This document shows positions 1-6,213 of a stretch of DNA of 6,330 nt, piece by piece. The stretch is taken from the NCBI GenBank assembly GCA_963974595.1, contig CAXBDA010000111.1, positions 1-6,330 on the forward strand, in the 5' to 3' direction. Below the pieces are notes generated by a model, which did not search any database, was not told where the DNA came from, and saw only the letters and a program-made list of their open reading frames with translations. Within the stretch, counting starts at the first letter, position 1; every line of letters starts with the position of its first letter. Made by a program: the position numbers and the translations under genes. This DNA is from PZPK01 sp963974595 (lineage in GTDB: Bacteria; Pseudomonadota; Gammaproteobacteria; Pseudomonadales; Oleiphilaceae).

Positions 1-84
1 TATCTGACGGAGATTAAGCTAGTATTTTTTTGGAAATGAACTCCGAAACTTGAGTTAGTAAATATAAAAAGGTAAACAAACTCG

Positions 85-111
85 CATAATAGTACCCTTG
101 ATCTACACTAA
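85..111 (+). promoter_or_regulatory. Tentative promoter and FNR-like box upstream of the operon
   Basis: The 135 bases before the first gene hold no supported gene. The best -10-like hexamer is CATAAT at 85-90, but no good -35 lies 16-18 bases upstream of it. At 98-111 the sequence TTGAT-N4-ACTAA matches 8 of the 10 fixed positions of the FNR/ANR consensus TTGAT-N4-ATCAA. It sits just downstream of the putative -10, where a bound regulator would be expected to repress rather than activate. Both assignments are weak and could be chance in AT-rich DNA. Confidence 0.2.
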
Positions 112-124
112 GAAGGTGCTACTT

Positions 125-128
125 GGAG
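125..128 (+). promoter_or_regulatory. Ribosome binding site deciding the GTG start of the cupredoxin gene
   Basis: GGAG at 125-128 lies 7 bases before GTG at 136. The nearby ATG codons at 129 and 134 are out of frame and run into stops almost at once. An in-frame TAA at 109-111 closes the frame upstream, with no ATG between it and 136. The GTG start is therefore the only sensible choice. Confidence 0.6.
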
Positions 129-135
129 ATGTAAT

Positions 136-798
136 GTGGGGAAAATAGTTAGAGTGTTGGGGCTTTTCTTTTGTTTGCAAAGTTTTGTCGTTGCTGAAGT
201 TAAGATTCAAGTGGTTGATATTGAAGGGAAACCTGTTCAGAATGCAGTGGTATCGCTACCGCGCGCAGACAAATCCAAACCCGAATTGAGTGCTGGGTCA
301 GCAGAGGCCATGCAAGTGGCGGTGATGGATCAGCTTGATAAACAGTTTACTCCTCAAGTCTTGGTTGTGAAATCTGGTCAATTTGTTGTTTTTCCGAATA
401 GCGACCAGGTGCGCCATCATGTCTATAGTTTTTCCAAACCAAATGACTTTGAAATTCGTTTATATAGTGGCAATCAAGCGGGGCCTATAAGCTTCGAATA
501 TCCCGGTATTGTGGTCTTGGGGTGTAACATTCATGACCAAATGCTTGGCTATATATATGTTCAAGATGATGAGATTGCCCGCGTCAGCGACCAGAGTGGT
601 TACGTGGTGTTTGAAGAGCTGGATGCGTATATTCCAGAACAAAATGTGACTGTTTGGCATAGTCAATTATCGAGTAATAAAACAGAAAAACTGACACAAG
701 TATTAAGCGAAAAAAATAAAGATTCAGTCTGGATACTTAGACTTGACTTGATCCCCGATATTAAAAAAGTTAGCCGTAAGTTCAAGCCCAGGTATTAG
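136..798 (+). CDS. Exported cupredoxin-like protein (methylamine utilization-like family)
   Basis: This is a predicted periplasmic blue-copper-like protein of 220 residues starting with GTG. Residues 1-20 form a signal peptide with a short basic start, a hydrophobic core and probable cleavage after VVA at residue 20. A carboxypeptidase-regulatory-like or Ig-like strand region follows (about 21-45), then a cupredoxin fold (about 70-143). Candidate type 1 copper ligands are His94 in RHHVYSF and Cys130, His133 and Met136 in GCNIHDQM. The C-x2-H-x2-M spacing is that of amicyanin, which probably explains why relatives are labelled methylamine utilization proteins. No methylamine dehydrogenase genes are nearby, so methylamine oxidation is not supported. 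A C-terminal extension (about 144-220) resembles no domain I can name. It is the first gene of the apparent operon, 4-13 bases before the c-di-GMP gene. Copper binding and electron transfer are inferred from ligands; the partner is unknown. Confidence 0.85.
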   Translation: MGKIVRVLGLFFCLQSFVVAEVKIQVVDIEGKPVQNAVVSLPRADKSKPELSAGSAEAMQVAVMDQLDKQFTPQVLVVKSGQFVVFPNSDQVRHHVYSFSKPNDFEIRLYSGNQAGPISFEYPGIVVLGCNIHDQMLGYIYVQDDEIARVSDQSGYVVFEELDAYIPEQNVTVWHSQLSSNKTEKLTQVLSEKNKDSVWILRLDLIPDIKKVSRKFKPRY

Positions 799-811
799 TG
801 AATTGCTTTCT

Positions 812-3187
812 ATGACACTTAATTTCAGAATTTTCAAACTCATTGGTGGCTTGGTAACAGCCAGCTCCCTGGCTATTCTGGTCACCGTTTGGCTAACGGG
901 CTTTAGTCAACTATCTTCTCAGGTGTATAAAGATCTCGACGTTGGCCAAAGTGTTATTGAGCGGGTTTTTGATAATAGAAGTAGTCTGCTCTTCAGTACC
1001 GCCGACGTTTTAACGGCAGATTTCGGTTTTAAGCAAGCCGTTGCCTCAAGAGATCAATATACCATAGAAAGTGCTTTGAAAAATCATGGTGAACGTATTT
1101 CTGCAGACCTGATGGTATTGCTTTCCTTGGAAGGTGAAACGCTAGCCAGTACCTTTAGCCAGCTCGCGGTTGGGACAGCCTTTACGGATAAAAAACTGGT
1201 AGATCAAGCTGTCAAAGATGGTGGCGTCATGTCGATGCTAAGCCTGGGTGGCAAACTGTATCAAATTATATTGTTGATTGTTGAGGCGCCGAATCCTTTA
1301 GCCATAGCGGTCGTTGGCTTTGAAGTTAATAATAAGCTTATTAATGATTTAAAAAATATCACCAAATTACACGTGACTATTTATTCTGCTTCGCAAGAAA
1401 ACAATAGTACTTATAAAAACACGAGTACTTATATTAGTTCTTTATCTGAGGAATCTGTAGCCAAAGCCATTATGGCGGAAGTCGATACCTCTGAAGGTTT
1501 AAATCCTTTCACTTATAATTCTGAGCAATTTGTTTCTCAGCACTTTCCCATGAAGGGGGTCACGCTTGCTCAAGGGCATGTCGATGTCATATTGAGTGAG
1601 CGAATAGGCTTTTGGTTCAGCAGCTTTTATCAATTATTAATAGATATCGTCTTCATCGGCATACTCTCAATGGCCTTGGCCATTTTTCTGGGTTTAATCT
1701 TTTCGAAAAATATTACCAAGCCTTTGGCAAACCTAGTGCTTTTTGCCAAGCATATTGCTTCGGGTGAATATCGGAAAAAAGAAGATACAGACCAAGGTGC
1801 GAAAACCCAAGAGATTAGCCGTCTTGAAGATGCATTTTTCACCATGCAAGAAAGTATTCGTAATCGAGAAGCAAAGATAGAGTACCAAGCAAAGTATGAT
1901 CTGGTAACCAAGCTATTCAATCGTTATGAGATTACAGGCTTTATCAAGAATTGCTTGGCAGAGAAGGCTGTATTTGATGTCATCAGCTTTAAGGTGGTTG
2001 GTTTTCGAGAGGTCAATAATGCCTTTGGTTACGATTCAGGAGATGCTTGTTTAGAATCATTAGGTGCGCGCATACAGGTATTAGGTGGAAGAGCTGCCAG
2101 GTTAAATGGTAGTGAGATTCTTTGGGTGCCAGATAAGCACTTAGTTAAATCGGATTTGGATACTATTCGAGATAAGTTGGAAGAAGCCCATATTCTAAAA
2201 GGCTTAGAAATTAGACTAAAGTTGGCCATTGGTCATCTAGTCCTGCCTAGGGATGCTTCGACAGTAGAATATTTATTTCGAAATCTGAGTATTGTTGTAC
2301 AAAAAGCAGAAGATGAACCTGCTTTGTACCAGTGTTATCAAGAAGGTATGGAGCAAGAATATCTCAAGCGTTTAGCTATACTACGTGAATTAGAAGTAGC
2401 TTTAGAGCAGGGTAATCAGGCAGGGCTTAAAGGTGCTTGTGAGCTAGACATGTTCTATCAGCCTAAACTGCATTTAGCGACTAATAAAGTAAACAAAGTA
2501 GAAGCCTTGATTCGTTGGAATAGTAAGGTCTTAGGTTTTGTCCCACCCGATTTATTTATACCCATCGCAGAAAAAGCAGGCTTGATTAATCAGTTAACCC
2601 AATGGGTTATTACCCGTGTAGTGGGTGACTTGGCACGTTGGCGAAAACGTGGTTTTCATATTTGTGCAGCAGTAAACCTTTCGGTACACGATCTAACGCA
2701 TGCACCGCTTATCGAGCATATTCACGCATTGCTTGATAAAAATAATATAGGAACAGATCTTATCGAGTTTGAGGTCACAGAAAGCGACTTGATGGATAAT
2801 CCTAAAAAAGCAATATCACAGTTGGAAGCACTCAAAGCAATGGGCTTTGCACTGGCGATGGATGATTTCGGAACCGGCTATTCTTCCATGTCTTATTTAA
2901 AAAATATGCCGGTCACAACCTTAAAAATAGATAAAAGTTTTGTGTTGAACTTACATGAAAATATTAATGATCAAACCATTGTTCAGGTCATTATTGATCT
3001 GGCAAAACGTTTTGACTTAGAACTGGTCGCGGAAGGTGTGGAGAATGAAATTGCGCTACAAATGCTTAAGGCCTGGGGGTGCGACTATATTCAGGGCTAC
3101 CATATATCAAGACCTGTTGATGGCAACACCTTATTAAACTTCCTGACAGAATATAAGGATAAAGCGGAGAGGCTAAATGAGCGTTAA
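812..3187 (+). CDS. Membrane c-di-GMP phosphodiesterase: periplasmic sensor, HAMP, degenerate GGDEF, EAL
   Basis: This is an inner-membrane signalling protein of 791 residues that probably hydrolyses c-di-GMP. Numbering from ATG 812, it has a membrane helix (about 8-30), a periplasmic domain (about 32-268) resembling a double-Cache sensor, a second helix (about 272-297), HAMP (about 299-352), GGDEF (about 357-512) and EAL (about 535-780). The GGDEF signature reads NGSEI at 432-436, so cyclase activity is unlikely. The EAL catalytic set looks complete: EAL at 564-566, Asn622, Glu654 in EVTE, DDFGTG at 684-689, Lys705, Glu741 in EGVE and QGY at 761-763. It follows the cupredoxin gene closely and overlaps the DUF3034 gene by 11 bases, which suggests translational coupling. 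The start is uncertain: TTG at 803 adds three residues and has AGG 10 bases upstream, while ATG 812 has no clear Shine-Dalgarno. The periplasmic ligand is unknown, although the neighbours suggest a copper- or redox-linked cue. Confidence 0.9.
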   Translation: MTLNFRIFKLIGGLVTASSLAILVTVWLTGFSQLSSQVYKDLDVGQSVIERVFDNRSSLLFSTADVLTADFGFKQAVASRDQYTIESALKNHGERISADLMVLLSLEGETLASTFSQLAVGTAFTDKKLVDQAVKDGGVMSMLSLGGKLYQIILLIVEAPNPLAIAVVGFEVNNKLINDLKNITKLHVTIYSASQENNSTYKNTSTYISSLSEESVAKAIMAEVDTSEGLNPFTYNSEQFVSQHFPMKGVTLAQGHVDVILSERIGFWFSSFYQLLIDIVFIGILSMALAIFLGLIFSKNITKPLANLVLFAKHIASGEYRKKEDTDQGAKTQEISRLEDAFFTMQESIRNREAKIEYQAKYDLVTKLFNRYEITGFIKNCLAEKAVFDVISFKVVGFREVNNAFGYDSGDACLESLGARIQVLGGRAARLNGSEILWVPDKHLVKSDLDTIRDKLEEAHILKGLEIRLKLAIGHLVLPRDASTVEYLFRNLSIVVQKAEDEPALYQCYQEGMEQEYLKRLAILRELEVALEQGNQAGLKGACELDMFYQPKLHLATNKVNKVEALIRWNSKVLGFVPPDLFIPIAEKAGLINQLTQWVITRVVGDLARWRKRGFHICAAVNLSVHDLTHAPLIEHIHALLDKNNIGTDLIEFEVTESDLMDNPKKAISQLEALKAMGFALAMDDFGTGYSSMSYLKNMPVTTLKIDKSFVLNLHENINDQTIVQVIIDLAKRFDLELVAEGVENEIALQMLKAWGCDYIQGYHISRPVDGNTLLNFLTEYKDKAERLNER
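1406..1433 (+). repeat. Short in-frame direct repeat in the sensor domain
   Basis: AGTACTTATA occurs at 1406-1415 and again at 1424-1433, exactly 18 bases or six codons apart. It encodes two copies of Ser-Thr-Tyr in the periplasmic sensor domain. The region is rich in Ser, Thr and Asn and probably forms a loop. It may be a small local duplication with no functional meaning. Confidence 0.35.
3166..3172 (+). promoter_or_regulatory. Ribosome binding site of the DUF3034 gene inside the end of the EAL gene
   Basis: GGAGAGG at 3166-3172 lies 4-7 bases before ATG 3177, inside the last codons of the phosphodiesterase gene. It supports ATG 3177 over the later in-frame ATG at 3192, which lacks such a site. 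It also fits translation coupled to the upstream gene. Confidence 0.6.
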
Positions 3188-4046
3188 TTCAATGTCGCAT
3201 CTTTTGTTGAGAATTTCGCAATACTTAATGGGCGTTAGTGTTCTATTCTCTCCCATCACTCTGGCGGGTGATGGTAAAATTGTTGCGACTGCGGGTCTGA
3301 CTCAGGTTGAAGGTTCGGGTGGTGGTGGCTTAGTTCCTTGGGCAACCCTGTCCGGTTACGATACCCGCGATCAGATTTCTGTCGGGGCATTCAATACTCA
3401 AGTGAATGTCGATGATTACCGTTTACAGTCGTGGGGTGTGAATGCCAGTTTTTATGACCGAATTGAAGTCAGTGTCGCGCAGCAAACCTTTGACTTGACG
3501 ACCTTGGGTGGCGATATTCGCCAGAATATTATTGGCATTAAAACACGGCTATATGGTGATGTGGTGTATAGTCAATGGCCTCAGGTTTCTTTGGGTGTTC
3601 AATATAAAACCTTACTTGATGAGGGGGTTGCTAAAGCAGTATTGGCCGATAAAAGTAGTCGTGGTACAGATATTTATCTGGCCATGACCAAGGTACATTT
3701 AGGCTTGATCTGTGGTTATAACTTTGTTTGGAATTTAAACTTTCGTGCAACCCAAGCGAACCAAATGGGTTTATTAGGTTTTGGCGGTGATAATAATAAA
3801 AACTACGAATTAATGACAGAAGCGAGTGCAGGCATTTTATTGAATGAGCATGTGGCTGTCGGTCTAGAGTATCGTCAAAAACCGGACAATCTAAGCTTAG
3901 CGAAAGAAGATGATTGGAAAGATGCATTCATCACTTATATCCCTAATAAAAATATGAGCCTTACATTAGCATGGGCAGAGCTTGGAACCATAGCGGGAGA
4001 GGCAGATCAGAATGGTTGGTATTTCTCTTTGAACGCTAGTTTGTAA
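3177..4046 (+). CDS. DUF3034 family outer-membrane protein
   Basis: This 289-residue protein resembles the uncharacterised DUF3034 family of proteobacterial envelope proteins. Residues 1-30 form a signal peptide with likely cleavage after ITLA at 30. The mature start holds the glycine-rich segment LTQVEGSGGGGLVPWATLSG (41-60), which I recognise as typical of this family. The rest is a series of alternating polar and hydrophobic strands separated by short loops, as expected for a small beta-barrel. It includes a late segment, EDDWKDAFITYIPNKN (244-259), before the final strands. The C-terminus ends NASL rather than with the aromatic residue common in outer-membrane barrels. A single Cys lies at 179. 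It overlaps the phosphodiesterase gene by 11 bases and precedes the truncated globin gene by 58 bases. Its substrate or role is unknown; a pore or a scaffold for the globin or cupredoxin are guesses. Confidence 0.82.
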   Translation: MSVNSMSHLLLRISQYLMGVSVLFSPITLAGDGKIVATAGLTQVEGSGGGGLVPWATLSGYDTRDQISVGAFNTQVNVDDYRLQSWGVNASFYDRIEVSVAQQTFDLTTLGGDIRQNIIGIKTRLYGDVVYSQWPQVSLGVQYKTLLDEGVAKAVLADKSSRGTDIYLAMTKVHLGLICGYNFVWNLNFRATQANQMGLLGFGGDNNKNYELMTEASAGILLNEHVAVGLEYRQKPDNLSLAKEDDWKDAFITYIPNKNMSLTLAWAELGTIAGEADQNGWYFSLNASL

Positions 4047-4104
4047 GATTCTGAGCTAATTTATTTATAGCCTACTAAGAACTTCAGGCAGTTTTGGTGA
4101 ACGC

Positions 4105-4551
4105 ATGAATCAGATTAAAAACCTTAAATATAGCTATCTTGTTGTCCTGGTATTAGTTATGGCAGCATGGCTGAATGCTTGTGCTATGCATCAGCAAAGA
4201 ACAGTGTATGAACAGGTTGGTGGGCAAGCAGGTGTTGAAAAAATTAGTGATGCCTTTATTGATGAAATTCAATACGATAAGCAAATACTCGCGTTCTTCT
4301 TAGATACTAATATTGATCGCTTTCGGGAAAAATTTATAGAGCATATGTGTGTCCATTTAGGTGGACCCTGTACCTATACCGGAGATAATATGCTTCAAGT
4401 ACATCAAGGCATGAATATTACTGAAGCTGACTTTAATCGGGTGGTTGAATTGCTCATTAATGCGATGACCAAAGCAGCTATTCCACATCGTGTGCAAAAT
4501 CAGCTTTTAGCGAAGCTTGCTCCAATGCGTGCCGATATGATTTATCATTAA
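4105..4551 (+). CDS. Group 1 truncated haemoglobin with a lipoprotein-type signal
   Basis: This 148-residue protein is a 2-on-2 truncated globin (group 1, TrHbN-like) that probably binds haem and a diatomic gas. Residues 1-26 form a lipoprotein-like signal: lysines at 5 and 8, a hydrophobic core at about 10-22, and lipobox LNAC with Cys26. Ala follows the Cys, which in enteric-type Lol sorting favours the outer membrane. The globin domain (about 33-146) aligns without gaps, from memory, to mycobacterial GlbN. Shared features are YEQVGG at 35-40, LGGPCTYTG at 85-93 and the proximal His100 in VHQGMNIT. The residues that align with distal Tyr B10 and Gln E11 are Ile52 and Phe77, so the pocket appears to lack the usual polar ligand-stabilising pair. 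GGTGA at 4096-4100 is a weak ribosome site. It is the last intact gene of the apparent operon. Gas sensing, NO detoxification or electron exchange with the cupredoxin are all possible. Confidence 0.9.
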   Translation: MNQIKNLKYSYLVVLVLVMAAWLNACAMHQQRTVYEQVGGQAGVEKISDAFIDEIQYDKQILAFFLDTNIDRFREKFIEHMCVHLGGPCTYTGDNMLQVHQGMNITEADFNRVVELLINAMTKAAIPHRVQNQLLAKLAPMRADMIYH

Positions 4552-4572
4552 ATGATATTTGGGTTTCGTTAA

Positions 4573-5433
4573 ATGAATTGGAGATTCTTGTTTGCTAGCA
4601 GCTTGTTTTTGAGTAGCGCACTTCTGGTTGCAGAAGAAACTTCGCTTGAAAAACATGAGCCAGAAACTGGCTGCCTTAATATTCGAAACATCATCATAAA
4701 AGCTAACGATGTTTATGAAGATGATGAGGAGCCTAATTTTTTTGAATCCACACTAAATTTCTTGCATTTCACAACACGTGATAGCGTCATTCAGAAAGAG
4801 TTACTTTTTCAGGAGGGGGAGTGTCTTAATCAAGAGTTAGTCGATGAGACGGCTAGAAATCTTAGGGCTTTCACTATATTTTCAGATGCAAGGGTAACGG
4901 TTGTTCCTGCTGAGGAAAGTCGGTCTGTTGATGTCATTGTGATGACAAAAGATCGATTTACCCTAAGGGCTGAAGTCGGGGCAAGTAGTAAGTCAGGAAC
5001 AACCAAAACGCGATTAAGTTTCGGTGAAAAAAATATATTTGGTCAAAATAAAGCACTTTATTTTAGTCGTACCAATGAAGATGGAGAAGCTTTAGCGCGT
5101 TATGTCTATAGCGATAATCGTTTCTTTTATGATTATGAATTTAATGCATTTTATATTTCAGCACGTGATGGCGGTCTAGAAAGTTATTCATTCATTAATC
5201 CCTTCAGATCTCTCGATGACAAATCATCTTATGGGATTTCATATGCGAAAAACACCCAGAACTTTGTGTTAAAGCTGGATGGTAACGAAGAGTTAGAGAT
5301 TCCTCAGTTTCATGAGAATCAAACTGTGTTTTATGCCTATGAATTTGGAAATCGGAAAAATTCCGAAAGGCTAGGCTTCAGTTTATCAACGTCTGTGAGC
5401 TTACGGCAGCATAGCTCAACTATTAAAAAATAA
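4573..5433 (+). CDS. N-terminal fragment of a POTRA/beta-barrel outer-membrane protein, cut off at the IS66 element
   Basis: The 286-residue product starts with a signal peptide (1-20, cleavage after LLVA). A POTRA-like domain follows (about 35-126), with the typical segment NLRAFTIFSDARVTV at 96-110. The start of a BamA/TamA/ShlB-type barrel follows from about 128, including SFGEKNIFGQNKALYF at 149-164. Known proteins of this architecture are clearly longer because the barrel needs many more strands, so the C-terminal half appears to be missing. The frame ends in the run TIKK and TAA at 5431-5433, 38 bases before the IS66 tnpA start. The stop codon may be supplied by the end of the insertion element. 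Cys34 and Cys84 lie at the two ends of the POTRA region and could form a disulfide. It starts 21 bases after the globin gene, so it may have been the fifth gene of the operon. The intact protein would sit in the outer membrane; this fragment is unlikely to function. Confidence 0.75.
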   Translation: MNWRFLFASSLFLSSALLVAEETSLEKHEPETGCLNIRNIIIKANDVYEDDEEPNFFESTLNFLHFTTRDSVIQKELLFQEGECLNQELVDETARNLRAFTIFSDARVTVVPAEESRSVDVIVMTKDRFTLRAEVGASSKSGTTKTRLSFGEKNIFGQNKALYFSRTNEDGEALARYVYSDNRFFYDYEFNAFYISARDGGLESYSFINPFRSLDDKSSYGISYAKNTQNFVLKLDGNEELEIPQFHENQTVFYAYEFGNRKNSERLGFSLSTSVSLRQHSSTIKK

Positions 5434-5446
5434 GCTGTTTAAATGC

Positions 5447-5466
5447 CCTCCATCAAATCAAGGAGG
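5447..5466 (+). promoter_or_regulatory. Hairpin that can mask the tnpA Shine-Dalgarno
   Basis: CCTCC at 5447-5451 is perfectly complementary to GGAGG at 5462-5466. The loop between them is 10 bases and consists of ATCAA twice. GGAGG is the core of the tnpA ribosome site AGGAGG (5461-5466), 5 bases before ATG 5472. In RNA the five-base, GC-rich stem would hide this site. Insertion sequences such as IS10 and IS50 are known to use upstream structure to block translation from transcripts entering from outside. A similar role here is inferred. Confidence 0.5.
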
Positions 5467-5471
5467 TCATA

Positions 5472-5870
5472 ATGAACCAGCAATACTCACTCGAAACGGT
5501 CGCTGCTAATTTTAAGCAGTGGCGTGAAACACGGCATTCAAATCGCGAAACGACGCCAAAGTCTTTACAAAAACAAGTTGCCGCACTTCAAAAGAAACAT
5601 AAAGCGATTACCATCAGAAATGCCTTAAATATCAGCAGTGCCGCCTTCAATCGATGGTGTAAAACCTACAATACTCAGCAGGAAGCGTCATCCTGCCCAT
5701 CATTTATCACAATTCCGCCTGAAGACTTAAAGGTAGGTGAGGATCAAAAAGAAAGCACCGTTCTTTGTGAATTTCCTAATGGCGTACGCTTGAATTTTAA
5801 TACAGAAACACTTTCTCTGTCTGTGCTCACGCAGTTATTCTGCTTAGAGCGAAGTGCTGTAAGCGCATGA
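5472..5870 (+). CDS. tnpA: IS66 family accessory protein TnpA
   Basis: This 132-residue protein is the first accessory protein of an IS66 element. The N-terminal part (about 5-67) is basic and helical, with a probable helix-turn-helix around ITIRNALNISSAAFNRWCKT (46-65), suggesting DNA binding. The C-terminal part has the family-typical strand region VLCEFPNGVRLNF (97-109), followed by a short leucine-rich helix. The length fits IS66 TnpA proteins, so the gene looks intact. AGGAGG lies 5 bases before the ATG, a much stronger site than those of the host genes upstream. The stop overlaps the tnpB start as ATGA, which fits coupled translation. TnpA is needed for transposition in studied IS66 elements, but its molecular role is not well defined. 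Confidence 0.88.
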   Translation: MNQQYSLETVAANFKQWRETRHSNRETTPKSLQKQVAALQKKHKAITIRNALNISSAAFNRWCKTYNTQQEASSCPSFITIPPEDLKVGEDQKESTVLCEFPNGVRLNFNTETLSLSVLTQLFCLERSAVSA

Positions 5871-6199
5871 TTCATTTAACCGCGCAAAGCAAAATATGGC
5901 TGGCGACTGAACCGCAAGATTTCAGAAAAGGTATAGACGGTTTTGCGGCGCTTTGCCGACAGGCATACCACCTTAATCCTCAAGACGGTTCACTTTTTGT
6001 ATTCGTTAACCGCTCAAAAACCATGATTCGCTTGCTCGCCTACGAGCACAATGGCTATTGGCTGATGACGAAACGCTTATCAAAAGGTCAGTTCATCCAC
6101 TGGCCTAAGGCTCAGAGGCCTTTGAATGCCGTGATGGCAAAAACCTTGCGACAACTATTAAATAATACAAAAAATGCAGATGTCAGGGCTAAAAAATAA
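5867..6199 (+). CDS. tnpB: IS66 family accessory protein TnpB (Orf2-like)
   Basis: This 110-residue protein matches the IS66 Orf2/TnpB family. Recognisable features are WLATEPQDFRKGIDGFAALC (11-30), the segment GSLFVFVNRSKTMIRLLAYE (41-60), and GYWLMTKRLSKGQFIHWP (63-80). The length is normal for the family and no internal stop or frameshift is seen, so the gene looks intact. It starts within the ATGA overlap with tnpA and probably has no separate promoter. Its biochemical function is unknown. This TnpB is unrelated to the RNA-guided nuclease TnpB of IS200/IS605 elements. In complete IS66 elements the DDE transposase gene tnpC follows soon after; here no such start is seen in the next 131 bases. 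Confidence 0.92.
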   Translation: MIHLTAQSKIWLATEPQDFRKGIDGFAALCRQAYHLNPQDGSLFVFVNRSKTMIRLLAYEHNGYWLMTKRLSKGQFIHWPKAQRPLNAVMAKTLRQLLNNTKNADVRAKK

Positions 6200-6213
6200 C
6201 TAAAAAAGCTTGA

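Larger units (their letters stand above)
5431..6212 (+). mobile_element. IS66-family element, partial: tnpA and tnpB without tnpC in the window
   Basis: The two overlapping IS66 accessory genes define the element. IS66 elements usually end in GTAA. The sequence TAAGCTGTTTAAATG from 5431, just after the POTRA gene loses its frame, is the best left-end candidate. A loosely matching inverted copy, ACTAAAAAAGCTTG, lies around 6199-6212 and would close a short element carrying no transposase gene. The match is imperfect and no 8-base target duplication is visible, so both limits are tentative, and the element could instead continue beyond 6330. Without TnpC it would need a transposase supplied by another copy. 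Confidence 0.55.

Noticed and set aside
1..60. GGAG...CTCC pairing near the left edge as a terminator of an upstream gene
   Set aside because: The complementary stretches are only four bases and widely separated; the T-run lies inside rather than after the pairing.
460..666. Minus-strand open frame opposite the cupredoxin gene
   Set aside because: It lies wholly inside a well-supported + strand gene, has no ribosome site evident and no recognisable domain.
1630..2229. Two minus-strand open frames opposite the GGDEF/EAL gene
   Set aside because: Both sit inside conserved HAMP and GGDEF coding sequence and show compositionally odd proteins with no recognisable family.
3631..3927. Minus-strand open frame opposite the DUF3034 gene
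   Set aside because: Shadow of the + strand gene; its His/Ser/Leu-rich product matches nothing recognisable.
4047..4104. Possible terminator or separate promoter between the DUF3034 and globin genes
   Set aside because: The 58-base gap contains no stable inverted repeat with a T-run and no convincing -35/-10 pair, so readthrough is the simpler reading.
5423..6197. TAAAAAATAA found both at the end of the POTRA gene and at the end of tnpB, suggesting a target duplication
   Set aside because: Both copies are simply Lys-Lys-stop contexts in A-rich DNA. The second copy lies inside tnpB, so it cannot be flanking host DNA.
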